This document shows, piece after piece, positions 6,889 through 13,733 of a stretch of 16,287 nt of DNA (within the stretch, counting starts at the first letter, position 1; each line of letters begins with the position of its first letter). The position numbers and the translations under genes were made by a program. The notes below the pieces were generated by a model that worked only from the letters and a program-made list of their open reading frames with translations, was not told where the DNA came from and ran no database searches. Source of the DNA: Nanoarchaeales archaeon (lineage in GTDB: Archaea > Nanobdellota > Nanobdellia > Woesearchaeales > UBA583); assembly GCA_013215525.1 (NCBI GenBank), contig JABSQY010000034.1:1-16287 (forward strand). The letters are read 5' to 3'.

Positions 6889-7245
6889 ATGAGTGAAATG
6901 ATAGTTGTAAAATCAAAGATTAAAGAATTAGCTGGAGACTGTAATGTTGCAGGAGATTTCGCAGAAGCTTTAAATGAAGTTGCTGTAGGTTTAGTGAAGA
7001 GAGCTGCTGAAAGAGCTGCTGCTAACGGTCGTAAGACTGTTCAAGCTAAAGATGTTTACTGTGGTGAAACTTCAACTGAAACTATGGTTGTTGTTAAATC
7101 AAAAGTTAAGAGTTGTGTTGGTGACTTAAACGTTGCTGGTAACTTAGGAGAAGCTTTAAATGAAATGTTAGCAATGACTATTTCACAAGCTGCTGCTAGA
7201 GCTGAAGCTAATGGTAGAAAAACTATTGGTGCAAGAGATCTATAA
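6889..7245 (+). CDS. Tandem (doublet) histone-fold protein with shortened third helices
   Basis: A 118-aa protein made of two collinear 53-residue histone-fold repeats, 4-56 and 66-118, with no gaps between them and 30 of 53 positions identical by eye. Each repeat has helix 1 (VVKSKIKELAG / VVKSKVKSCVG), loop NVAG, a long helix 2 and the L2 DNA-contact motif GRKTxxAxD (47-55 and 109-117), as in archaeal histones. Each ends immediately after A-K-D-V or A-R-D-L, so the canonical third helix is nearly absent. This resembles short DUF1931-type archaeal histones more than HMf-type histones. The doublet would fold as an intramolecular pseudodimer that coats or bends DNA. Codons are more GC-containing (GCT, GGT, CGT, AAC) than in the neighbours, as in highly expressed genes. 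The promoter and leader upstream are unusual, and a strong terminator follows. Confidence 0.85.
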   Translation: MSEMIVVKSKIKELAGDCNVAGDFAEALNEVAVGLVKRAAERAAANGRKTVQAKDVYCGETSTETMVVVKSKVKSCVGDLNVAGNLGEALNEMLAMTISQAAARAEANGRKTIGARDL

Positions 7246-7246
7246 T

Positions 7247-7286
7247 TTCTCTTTTTTCTTTTTCGAGATTTTTGTGTAAAAATCTC
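7247..7286 (+). terminator. Poly-T plus hairpin terminator of the histone gene
   Basis: Directly after the stop codon comes a pyrimidine tract with runs of six and five T (7247-7263). It is followed by the perfect 9-bp stem GAGATTTTT-GTGT-AAAAATCTC (7265-7286). Archaeal termination relies on oligo-T, so this is a convincing terminator for an abundant transcript. Confidence 0.7.
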
Positions 7287-7309
7287 AAAACAAACATACT
7301 TACAACAAA

Positions 7310-7330
7310 ATATTTGAGTATTTCAAATAT
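7310..7330. terminator. Second hairpin in the histone/rsmA convergent spacer
   Basis: ATATTTGA-GTATT-TCAAATAT is an 8-bp perfect stem with a 5-nt loop. The rest of the spacer, up to 7472, is very AT-rich and holds no visible gene. It probably serves 3' end formation of the converging histone and rsmA transcripts. Confidence 0.4.
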
Positions 7331-7472
7331 AAGAATGTTTTCAAATTCTAATAAATAATTCTAATAAAAATAAATAAAACAAAATAATAATTTTACTATT
7401 TCAAATTATTCTATATAAAAATAAATAATTAAAATGTATAAAATAACTAAGTATTAAACAATTAAATAATAG

Positions 7473-8231
7473 TTAGAAAATATTTGAAAATATTTTATTA
7501 ACATTTTCATTAGAAATAAGTTCAAAGCGTTCAGCAAGCACATCCTCAGCAAGTTCTAAACTCACAACCTTTAATTTAGCTTCTTTTTTAGTAAGTCCAA
7601 AACTATCAACTAAACTATAAATTAAACAATTTTTAGTATTTCTATCCTTTTTAGACCAAACAGCTTGATAAAATTTATCTTCATCACTCAAATCCTCAGC
7701 CTGTTTTCGAAACAATCGTACAATCACTGACACAACCTTAGTTGGCGGTGTAAACTCTTCTCCAGCTACTTCATCAATTAACTCAATTTCGTAATATGCA
7801 TTAACAAAATAGTTCCATCGTGTTTGCCTTTCTGTCATATTTTTATAAAAATCAATTCCGTGAAGCATAAGCGCAAACTCGCAATCAGAATCAAGTAACT
7901 TTTTATACAAAGGTTCAGTAATTGAATAAGGTATATTTGCAACTAATTTATTAAAATTACAATTATCAAATTCTACTAGTCCATTTCCCATAATAAATTC
8001 AAAATCTTTCTTGTTCTTTTTTTGAATTCTTTCTAAATGAGAAATTAATTTTTTATCTAACTCGCAAGAAATAACTTTACAAGGTTTTTTCTCGAGCAAT
8101 TTTTTAGTTAAATCACCGTGTCCTGGTCCAATCTCAAAAATCACATCACTTGACTTAATATCTGCGGACTCGCAAATCAAATCTAGATAAAAATTATCTT
8201 TCATAAAATGTTGATCAAATTTAACTTCCAT
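7473..8231 (-). CDS. rsmA: 16S rRNA dimethyladenosine transferase RsmA (KsgA/Dim1)
   Basis: A 252-aa Rossmann-fold methyltransferase that uses S-adenosylmethionine to dimethylate the two adjacent adenosines near the 3' end of small-subunit rRNA during ribosome assembly. It begins with the family's typical K-F-D-Q-H-F-M segment (4-10; usually GQHFL). Motif I is FEIGPGHGDLT (32-42), the acidic ribose-binding E57 is in SCELDKK, and the catalytic motif IV is NIPYSIT (99-105). The post-catalytic block FTPPTKVVSVIVRL (160-173) matches the F-x-P-x-P-K-V-x-S pattern. The C-terminal helical domain is present, so it is complete at slightly under usual length. The usual D-A-L after motif III reads GNGLVEFD. 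It converges with the histone gene and is divergent from the 8327 gene. Confidence 0.93.
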   Translation of the reverse strand: MEVKFDQHFMKDNFYLDLICESADIKSSDVIFEIGPGHGDLTKKLLEKKPCKVISCELDKKLISHLERIQKKNKKDFEFIMGNGLVEFDNCNFNKLVANIPYSITEPLYKKLLDSDCEFALMLHGIDFYKNMTERQTRWNYFVNAYYEIELIDEVAGEEFTPPTKVVSVIVRLFRKQAEDLSDEDKFYQAVWSKKDRNTKNCLIYSLVDSFGLTKKEAKLKVVSLELAEDVLAERFELISNENVNKIFSNIF

Positions 8232-8248
8232 AGAATAATTAGTTCATA

Positions 8249-8264
8249 TTCATTTATAAATGAA
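8249..8264 (-). promoter_or_regulatory. TATA box of rsmA inside a 16-bp palindrome
   Basis: TTCATTTATAAATGAA is perfectly self-complementary and centred about 26 bp before the rsmA ATG. The core TTTATAAA is an excellent archaeal TATA box. The symmetric flanks could serve a dimeric regulator, or reflect chance in AT-rich DNA. Confidence 0.6.
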
Positions 8265-8292
8265 ACTTTATAATTAGAAAATATACAAATCC

Positions 8293-8305
8293 AAATAAAT
8301 ATAAA
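8293..8305 (+). promoter_or_regulatory. TATA box of the 8327 gene
   Basis: AAATAAATATAAA lies about 27 bp before the ATG at 8327, preceded by CC. It is divergent from the rsmA promoter in a 95-bp spacer. Confidence 0.45.
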
Positions 8306-8326
8306 CGATAAAATAGTATAGGAAAT

Positions 8327-8764
8327 ATGAATCCACAGTTGGAAGAAGTTTTAATAAAGAATGATTTGTACTTTAACTCTTTTAAAGAAATCTATGTAGA
8401 TACAAATTATGAATTAAATTTAAGAAAAATTAATAGTAAAATCACATTATATGAACAATTTTATAGACATCACGGAGTAAAACTTACAAGATTTCTTACT
8501 GGGGAATTTATTGGCATTTTATTACCATTATTAAGTATTGGAATTGAAATTAAAAAAAATCTCTCTATAGGTTCTTCAATTGAATTACCTAATTTAGGAA
8601 TTGCACAATTAGAAAAATATGATCAAAATAAGTTTAGAGATCTAAATACAACAACCTTATTTGGAATATATCAAAAAAAAGCATCAGCTAAATCAACAAT
8701 TATAGGGGGGGTATTCAGACCACAATCAATATTTATTCCAAATAGGCCGGACATAATTGTGTAA
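8327..8764 (+). CDS. Hypothetical 145-aa protein; C-terminal half faintly HU-like
   Basis: The family was not recognised. Residues 1-60 look helical. Residues about 60-80 (FIGILLPLLSIGIEI) are hydrophobic but more like a buried helix than a clear membrane span. SIGSSIELPNLGIAQLEKY (81-99) followed near the end by GGVFRPQSIFIPN (127-139) recalls the HU/IHF pattern of L-x-x-G-x-x-V-x-L-x-x-L-G-x-F and then F-x-P-x-x-x-L. This is a weak pattern resemblance only, and the typical arginine-rich HU arm is missing. No signal peptide is visible. The gene has its own TATA box and is upstream of, and co-directional with, the DsbA-like gene, which has a separate promoter. Confidence 0.65.
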   Translation: MNPQLEEVLIKNDLYFNSFKEIYVDTNYELNLRKINSKITLYEQFYRHHGVKLTRFLTGEFIGILLPLLSIGIEIKKNLSIGSSIELPNLGIAQLEKYDQNKFRDLNTTTLFGIYQKKASAKSTIIGGVFRPQSIFIPNRPDIIV

Positions 8765-8787
8765 ATTCATAAAGATAAATAAACCAC

Positions 8788-8797
8788 TTTTATAAAT
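8788..8797 (+). promoter_or_regulatory. TATA box of the DsbA-like gene
   Basis: TTTATAAATA is centred about 26 bp before the ATG at 8818, identical in core to the boxes at 139 and 11951. Confidence 0.6.
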
Positions 8798-8817
8798 AAA
8801 ACTTTATTAATATTATT

Positions 8818-9453
8818 ATGACTAATGAACCTAAAAAACAAAGTAAACTTTTATTATACATAATGGACCCATATTGTGGTTGGTGTTATGGAGATTCAAG
8901 AAATATACTTGAATTATCAAAACAATATAAAATTGAAATAATTCCTGCTGGACTTTGGGCTGATGCTAATTCAAGAACAGGACACGAGGTTAAAGAATTC
9001 ATAACAAAAGGAAGTAGAATTGTAACTTCAAAAACAGGCGCACAGTTTTCTTCTATGTATTTTAATTTATTAGAAAAAAATACAAAATTAGATTCTGAGA
9101 TTCCATGTCGAGCAATTAATGTAATTAAAAAATTACATCCAGAACTACAAGTAGAATTCACCTGCAAAGTTATGTACGCACACTACTTCCACGGACACGA
9201 CTTAAACATACTACAAACATATTACGACATATGTGAAGAATTAAAAATAAATTCAGAAATTTTCTTATCAGAATTAGAATTACAAAATAATATTGATAAT
9301 ACTCAATATGAATTTAATAGAGCATATCAATTAGCAAAAAAGTATCCAACATTTATAGCTGTGTCCGATAACGGAGATATAGAATTAATTGAGGGTAAAC
9401 ACAACTTAGACAAATACAGAACAGAAATTGAAAGAATTATGTCAGAAGATTAA
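8818..9453 (+). CDS. Cytoplasmic DsbA-like thiol-disulfide oxidoreductase (COG3531-like)
   Basis: A 211-aa thioredoxin-fold protein with an inserted helical domain. The active site is DPYCGWCYG (17-25), with C20 and C23. This is the D-P-x-C-x-W-C-Y-G signature of the predicted disulfide isomerases related to DsbA/FrnE. PAGLWAD (43-49) corresponds to the family's G-G-L strand, and YPTF (176-179), with P177, is the cis-proline loop facing the active site. Further cysteines occur at 97, 116 and 139. No signal peptide or membrane anchor is present, so it probably acts in the cytoplasm on disulfides, stress responses or cofactor chemistry; the substrate is unknown. Its TAA directly abuts the stop codon of the opposite-strand gene at 9454. 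Confidence 0.85.
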   Translation: MTNEPKKQSKLLLYIMDPYCGWCYGDSRNILELSKQYKIEIIPAGLWADANSRTGHEVKEFITKGSRIVTSKTGAQFSSMYFNLLEKNTKLDSEIPCRAINVIKKLHPELQVEFTCKVMYAHYFHGHDLNILQTYYDICEELKINSEIFLSELELQNNIDNTQYEFNRAYQLAKKYPTFIAVSDNGDIELIEGKHNLDKYRTEIERIMSED

Positions 9454-9711
9454 TTATTTCATAAAATTATTTATAACTTCAAACATTTTGTTTTCACCTT
9501 CTTTAAATTTTAATCTATAATCAACTAAAGCATCAATTTCCAAAGTTAAATTATCTTGTTTTTTAATTATTCCCATATATCTTCTAGATGCAACTTTCAT
9601 TCTAGAATTTGTAAGTCTAGAACATAAACCTTCAAACTCTAAATTTAAATCATCTGACCTTTGGTTAATTAACTCTAAAGTATTATATTTTGGAAAATCA
9701 AATTCTGCCAT
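9454..9711 (-). CDS. Hypothetical 85-aa helical protein
   Basis: The family was not recognised. The whole protein is hydrophilic and predicted helical with heptad-like hydrophobic spacing (NTLELINQRSDDLNLEFEGL, then DNLTLEIDALVDYRLKFKEG), so a small coiled coil or helical bundle is likely. It has a single Cys and no metal-binding motif. It is tail-to-tail with the DsbA-like gene with no intervening base (TAATTA at 9451-9456), so their transcripts must overlap at the 3' ends. A good minus-strand TATA box upstream supports it being real. Confidence 0.6.
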   Translation of the reverse strand: MAEFDFPKYNTLELINQRSDDLNLEFEGLCSRLTNSRMKVASRRYMGIIKKQDNLTLEIDALVDYRLKFKEGENKMFEVINNFMK

Positions 9712-9730
9712 ATTATTACTATAACTTAAA

Positions 9731-9740
9731 ATTATATAAA
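9731..9740 (-). promoter_or_regulatory. TATA box of the 85-aa protein gene
   Basis: Read on the minus strand this is TTTATATAAT, centred about 25 bp before the ATG at 9711. Confidence 0.5.
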
Positions 9741-9776
9741 ACTATCTTTTTCTAAATAGTATTTTAATAAAATAGA

Positions 9777-9904
9777 AAATTATTCACACACTTCGTTTAG
9801 TGAATAATTTCAAATAAATCTTTTTTGCTGATTACGCAAAAAAAAGAATAGAAATTTAATTTTAAAAAAATTCCGCATTCGCTTCATTTCTTTAAAATAA
9901 AATT
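9777..9904. repeat. Three consecutive strong hairpins in the spacer before recQ
   Basis: Hairpin 1 is AAATTATTCAC (9777-9787) with GTGAATAATTT (9800-9810): 11 bp perfect, loop ACACTTCGTTTA. Hairpin 2 is TTTTTTGC (9821-9828) with GCAAAAAA (9836-9843): 8 bp perfect, loop TGATTAC. Hairpin 3 spans 9853-9904, with arms of 5, 8 and 4 bp separated by single mismatches and a loop TCCGCATTCGCTTC. The genes on both sides point away from this 281-bp spacer, so these are not simple terminators. No gene is visible in it. Confidence 0.6.
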
Positions 9905-9955
9905 GATATAATCTCGCTAAAACAACAAATGTTTAAAAACAACCAAATAGCTAAT

Positions 9956-9968
9956 TAATTATAATAAA
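9956..9968 (+). promoter_or_regulatory. TATA-like region of recQ
   Basis: TAATTATAATAAA is centred about 30 bp before the ATG at 9993. Surrounding DNA is AT-rich, so placement is approximate. Confidence 0.4.
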
Positions 9969-9992
9969 CCAAAACCAAATAAATCAAATAAA

Positions 9993-11927
9993 ATGACAAA
10001 CCTAGAAGAACTAAAACTAAAAGTATTAAAAAAGTATTATGGATATGATAAATTCAGACCAGAACAATCAAGAATTATAAATAACGTATTAGCAAAAAAA
10101 GATTCATTAGTATTAATGCCTACAGGAGGAGGGAAATCTTTATGTTTTCAAATCCCAGCAATTATGTTTAAAGGATTAACTATTGTAATCTCTCCATTAA
10201 TTTCTTTAATGCAAGACCAAGTACACGCCCTTCAAGCAAACGGAATAAGAGCAGAACTTATCAATTCATCTCAAACTCCAAAACAAATAGATGAAACATT
10301 AGAAAAAATAAAAAATAATGAATTAAAATTATTATATATCGCGCCAGAACGTTTCGCAAGTTTTGGATTTAAAGAATTTCTACAATCAATTAAAATATCT
10401 CTAATTGCAATAGATGAAGCGCATTGTATTTCAGAATGGGGACACGACTTTAGAACTGAATATAGAAATTTATCAAAATTAAAGTCAATGTTTCCAGACA
10501 CACCATTAATTGCATTAACTGCAACAGCGACAGAAAAAGTTAAACTAGACATATTAAAACAACTAAATCTAACTGAACCTAAAATTTTTATAACTGGATT
10601 TGATAGAAAAAACTTATCACTTCAAATAATGAAAAAGAATTCAACATTTGAAAAAATTCTAAACTTACTAGAAAAATACAGAAATGAATCTGTAATCATT
10701 TATTGTTTCTCAAGAAAAGATACAGAATCAATGGCAAAGAAATTAAAAGAATACAATCATAACGCAAAACCATATCACGCAGGACTGAGCACAAAAATCA
10801 GAGAAAAAAATCAAGATGATTTCATCAAAGATAAAGTAAATATTATAGTTGCAACAATTGCATTTGGAATGGGAATTGACAAACCTGACGTACGTCTTGT
10901 AATTCATCATACTTTCTCAAAATCAATTGAAGGATATTATCAAGAAATCGGAAGAGCAGGACGTGATGGATTACCTAGTGAATGTATTCTTTTCTTTTCA
11001 TATGGAGACAAGAAGAAACAAGAATTTCTAATTAATATGTCAAGAGACTTAGCAAACAAACAAGCGGGACAAAAAAAGCTAAATGAAATGGTATCTTATT
11101 GTGACATGAGACAATGTAGAAAGAAATTCTTACTAAGTTACTTTGGAGAACAAACAAACTTTGAAAATAATAACTGTGAGAGTTGTGATGTATGTTTAGG
11201 AATAGTAGAAGAAATTCCAACAAAAGTTAAAAAATCAAAAGTAAATACTGGAAATTACAACAATGAATTATTTGAAGAATTAAGAATTTTAAGAATAGAA
11301 ATTGCACAAGAAAAACAAATAGCGCCATATATTGTGTTTGGTGATGTTGCACTAAAGCAAATGGCGACACTGTTCCCAACAACTGATGAAGGTTTTATGC
11401 AAATAAGTGGAGTTGGAGAAAAGAAACTAATTGATTACGGAGAAGACTTTCTAAAAATAATAAATGAATTTGTAATGGTAAACAATATTGAAGAAACTTT
11501 AGAACAAAATACTTCAAGTAAACAGATTGCAACATCAGAGAACACATTTGACACAGAAGAAGGTGTAACGTATAAAAATTATGAAACTTATGTAAGACCT
11601 GACAAAGTAGACGAAGAAACAGTTAAAACATTTAGCAAACGAAATAGGAAAACAAAAATATCAAAAACAACTAAAAAAAGAAGAACAAAAAAAAGTGGTG
11701 TTACAGGTATTAAAAATCAAGAACTATTTGATAGATTAAAAGTATTAAGATTAAAAATCGCAGATCAAAGAGGAGCGCCTGCATTTACAGTTTTCCCAGA
11801 CACAGCGTTAAAAGATATGGCAAACAAAAAACCAAGTAACAATGAACAATTCTTAGAAATGAAAGGAGTTGGAGAGAAAAAGCTAGCTGAATATGGTGTA
11901 CGATTTCTAAAAGAAATTAATAATTAA
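9993..11927 (+). CDS. recQ: RecQ-family ATP-dependent 3'-5' DNA helicase with two HRDC domains
   Basis: A 644-aa superfamily 2 helicase for recombination and repair. The order is: motif 0 FRPEQ (21-25); Walker A TGGGKS (44-49); DEAH (141-144) followed by the RecQ aromatic loop CISEWGHDFR (145-154); motif III LTATAT (175-180); motif V ATIAFGMGIDKPDVR (287-301); and motif VI QEIGRAGRDG (317-326). The RecQ zinc site has C375, C395, C398 and C401, with C370 also nearby. The winged helix (RQC) expected next is not apparent: only about 20 residues separate the zinc site from the first HRDC. HRDC 1 (422-494) and HRDC 2 (575-644) are related to each other, with about half the positions identical by eye. 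They are joined by an acidic then very basic linker (KRNRKTKISKTTKKRRTKK, 549-567). RecQ is uncommon in archaea, so bacterial ancestry is likely but not shown here. Confidence 0.92.
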   Translation: MTNLEELKLKVLKKYYGYDKFRPEQSRIINNVLAKKDSLVLMPTGGGKSLCFQIPAIMFKGLTIVISPLISLMQDQVHALQANGIRAELINSSQTPKQIDETLEKIKNNELKLLYIAPERFASFGFKEFLQSIKISLIAIDEAHCISEWGHDFRTEYRNLSKLKSMFPDTPLIALTATATEKVKLDILKQLNLTEPKIFITGFDRKNLSLQIMKKNSTFEKILNLLEKYRNESVIIYCFSRKDTESMAKKLKEYNHNAKPYHAGLSTKIREKNQDDFIKDKVNIIVATIAFGMGIDKPDVRLVIHHTFSKSIEGYYQEIGRAGRDGLPSECILFFSYGDKKKQEFLINMSRDLANKQAGQKKLNEMVSYCDMRQCRKKFLLSYFGEQTNFENNNCESCDVCLGIVEEIPTKVKKSKVNTGNYNNELFEELRILRIEIAQEKQIAPYIVFGDVALKQMATLFPTTDEGFMQISGVGEKKLIDYGEDFLKIINEFVMVNNIEETLEQNTSSKQIATSENTFDTEEGVTYKNYETYVRPDKVDEETVKTFSKRNRKTKISKTTKKRRTKKSGVTGIKNQELFDRLKVLRLKIADQRGAPAFTVFPDTALKDMANKKPSNNEQFLEMKGVGEKKLAEYGVRFLKEINN

Positions 11928-11950
11928 TTATAAACTTCAATTAAAATAGA

Positions 11951-11960
11951 TTTATAAATA
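11951..11960 (+). promoter_or_regulatory. Strong TATA box about 100 bp before tsaC
   Basis: TTTATAAATA sits far upstream of the tsaC ATG (12057), which would give a leader of about 75-80 nt. A weaker AT-rich site (AAAATAATAAATAA) close to the ATG could instead drive a short leader. No ORF longer than three codons begins near the distal start site. Confidence 0.4.
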
Positions 11961-12056
11961 AGGTACCTTTAAAAGTTTAAATTAATTAATGATATTATAG
12001 CACAAGACATATTTTGTAAATTACTTCCAATTTGGATACAAAATAATAAATAAAAC

Positions 12057-12638
12057 ATGGAAATAATAAATATAAATCAAATTGAAGAAAAACAAGAGTT
12101 TATACTTGATGAAATTAAAAAAGGTAAAATTTTTATTTATCCAACGGACACAGTTTATGGACTCGGATGTGATGCAACTAATTATGATGCAATTGAGAAA
12201 ATATTTAAAATTAAACAAAGAGAAAGTAAAGCTCTTTTAATTATAGCTCCATCTAAAACTTGGATTTATGAGAACTTTGATTTTAATTCAAAATTCAAAT
12301 CAGAAATTGAAACAAAATTACCAGGACCATACGCTTTTATTTTTAAATTTAAAAAAGATAATAAACCTCTACTTTCAAAAAATCTAGCAAAAGGAAAAGA
12401 TACGATTGGAATACGAATTCCAGATTGTAAATTTAATACTTTAATTGAAGAATTAAATAGACCTTTTATTACAACATCAGTAAACATCACAGGACAACCG
12501 ACTGCCTTAAAACTCGAAGATATTCCAAAAGAAATTTTAGAGAAAGTCGATTATCTAATTGAAACAAAAGATGAATTATTAGGAAAATCTTCACAAATAT
12601 TTGATTTAACAGGAAATGAAATCAAACAATTAAGATAA
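12057..12638 (+). CDS. tsaC: Threonylcarbamoyl-AMP synthase, YrdC/TsaC domain only
   Basis: A 193-aa Sua5/YciO/YrdC-fold enzyme that makes threonylcarbamoyl-AMP from threonine, bicarbonate and ATP. This is the first step of the universal t6A37 modification of ANN-decoding tRNAs, completed by the Kae1/Bud32 complex. Visible motifs are PTDTVYGLGCDA (29-40); KIKQRESKALLIIAP (51-65), with the K-x-R and following Lys; LPGPYAFIF (88-96), matching L-x-P-G-x-x-T-x-I/V; GIRIPD (118-123); and TTSVNITG (139-146). The C-terminal Sua5 domain found in many archaeal Sua5 proteins is missing, so TsaC is the better name. The paralogue YciO is the main alternative. It is tail-to-tail with the VOC gene, 37 bp apart. 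Confidence 0.88.
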   Translation: MEIININQIEEKQEFILDEIKKGKIFIYPTDTVYGLGCDATNYDAIEKIFKIKQRESKALLIIAPSKTWIYENFDFNSKFKSEIETKLPGPYAFIFKFKKDNKPLLSKNLAKGKDTIGIRIPDCKFNTLIEELNRPFITTSVNITGQPTALKLEDIPKEILEKVDYLIETKDELLGKSSQIFDLTGNEIKQLR

Positions 12639-12675
12639 TTATAAATATAGAAATATATAAAAAATAATGAAATAA

Positions 12676-13047
12676 TTATTCATTAATTACGCAAAAACCA
12701 TTACCAAATGGGTCGACACAGTACGCAATAGACCCGCCATCCCAACTATCATCTCCTTCTTTTAATCCGCCTAATTCAATTACTTTTTTAACAACATTTT
12801 CAATATCTGATGTTATAAAATCTAAATGAATCGGACTCCAATGCCTTTGATAACTTCTAACAACATCACTGCCTTTAATTGGCTTTGAACCTTCTTTCTT
12901 TTCTTGTAAATAAATATCACAATTCCCTGCTGAAATAATAGACATTCCTCTTTGGTCACGTACTTTACTACATCCAAGCGCTTCTACATAAAAAGTTTCT
13001 GCTTTTTTCAAATCAGAAACATCAATACTTACTGATATTTTTACCAT
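12676..13047 (-). CDS. VOC-superfamily (glyoxalase/bleomycin-resistance fold) protein
   Basis: A 123-aa single-domain protein with two beta-alpha-beta-beta-beta modules. The first module is ISVSIDVSDLKKAETFYVEALG (4-25), the classic V-x-D-x-x-x-A-x-x-F-Y-x-x-x-L-G pattern. The second is PIHLDFITSDIENVVKKVIELGG (72-94), ending YCVDPFGNGFCVINE (109-123), the usual D-P-x-G-N-x-x-x-I. Candidate metal ligands are H74 and the terminal E123. Family members include glyoxalase I, dioxygenases, fosfomycin-resistance proteins and drug-binding proteins; the substrate cannot be read from sequence. It is cytoplasmic. The promoter carries an inverted repeat between TATA and start, suggesting regulated expression. 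Confidence 0.85.
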   Translation of the reverse strand: MVKISVSIDVSDLKKAETFYVEALGCSKVRDQRGMSIISAGNCDIYLQEKKEGSKPIKGSDVVRSYQRHWSPIHLDFITSDIENVVKKVIELGGLKEGDDSWDGGSIAYCVDPFGNGFCVINE

Positions 13048-13049
13048 AT

Positions 13050-13067
13050 TTTAACTATGAAGTTAAA
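13050..13067 (-). promoter_or_regulatory. Operator-like inverted repeat at the VOC gene start
   Basis: TTTAACT-ATGA-AGTTAAA, with 7-bp perfect arms, lies between the TATA box and the ATG (13047). Bound protein would block the start site. The layout is the same as at the AbrB-MazF promoter. Confidence 0.45.
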
Positions 13068-13069
13068 GT

Positions 13070-13077
13070 ATATAAAT
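13070..13077 (-). promoter_or_regulatory. TATA box of the VOC gene
   Basis: Read on the minus strand this is TTTATATA, about 26 bp before the ATG at 13047. Confidence 0.5.
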
Positions 13078-13113
13078 TTTATTTGTCATACAAACATAAC
13101 ATAAACTACAAAA

Positions 13114-13122
13114 ATTTAAATA
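13114..13122 (+). promoter_or_regulatory. TATA box of the histidine phosphatase gene
   Basis: ATTTAAATA is centred about 27 bp before the ATG at 13145 and divergent from the VOC promoter. Confidence 0.5.
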
Positions 13123-13144
13123 CAATAATAACTTTTTTTTAATT

Positions 13145-13711
13145 ATGAAATTAATTTTAGTTAGACATGGAGAAACTGAGGAAAATAAATTAAAAATTTT
13201 TCAAGGACACACACACGGTGTTTTATCTAGTACTGGAATTGAACAAGCTAAAAAGTTAGCGTTCAGACTAAAAGATGAAAAATTAGATTACATTTATTCT
13301 TCAGATTTAAACAGAACTTTCGACACAGCTAAAGAGATTTGTAAATATCATAAAATTATAAAAATACAAATAACAAAACAATTACGAGAATCTGATTTTG
13401 GAGATAATACTGGAAAGAAAGAATCAGAGATTGATTTCAACAATTTACCTGAAAATTGGGAGGACATAGCTGATGTTCAAAAGAGAGTTGTTACTTTTTT
13501 ATATGAGATTTATTCTAAACACAAAAACGACACAGTACTATTTGCAACTCATTTTGGTTGTGTTGTAGCAATATTAGCTCATTTTTTAGAATTAGATACA
13601 AATGAGATATTAAAATTAAAACAAGGAAATACAGCTGTAAATATAATTGAAATTAATGGGGATAATAAACATATACTACATTTAAAAAACTGTACAAAAC
13701 ATTTAGATTAA
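13145..13711 (+). CDS. Histidine phosphatase superfamily protein (phosphoglycerate mutase-like)
   Basis: A 188-aa branch-1 histidine phosphatase. The catalytic motif LVRHGET is at 5-11, with R7 and phospho-acceptor H8. SSDLNRTFDTA (52-62) supplies R57. E82 (LRESDFGD) is the likely proton donor, and H136 (FATHFGCV) is the second catalytic histidine. The length fits small cofactor-independent phosphatases such as GpmB, CobC or broad-specificity PhoE types, shorter than true glycolytic phosphoglycerate mutase (about 230-250 aa). It therefore probably acts as a phosphatase on a small phosphorylated metabolite or a protein; the substrate is unknown. This is the last ordinary housekeeping-type gene before the A/C-rich repeat region. 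Confidence 0.88.
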   Translation: MKLILVRHGETEENKLKIFQGHTHGVLSSTGIEQAKKLAFRLKDEKLDYIYSSDLNRTFDTAKEICKYHKIIKIQITKQLRESDFGDNTGKKESEIDFNNLPENWEDIADVQKRVVTFLYEIYSKHKNDTVLFATHFGCVVAILAHFLELDTNEILKLKQGNTAVNIIEINGDNKHILHLKNCTKHLD

Positions 13712-13733
13712 AAGATACAAATAAAGCAACACA

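Noticed and set aside
11989..12000. Leaderless mini-ORF (MIL) after the distal tsaC TATA box
   Set aside because: Only three codons; no support as a gene.
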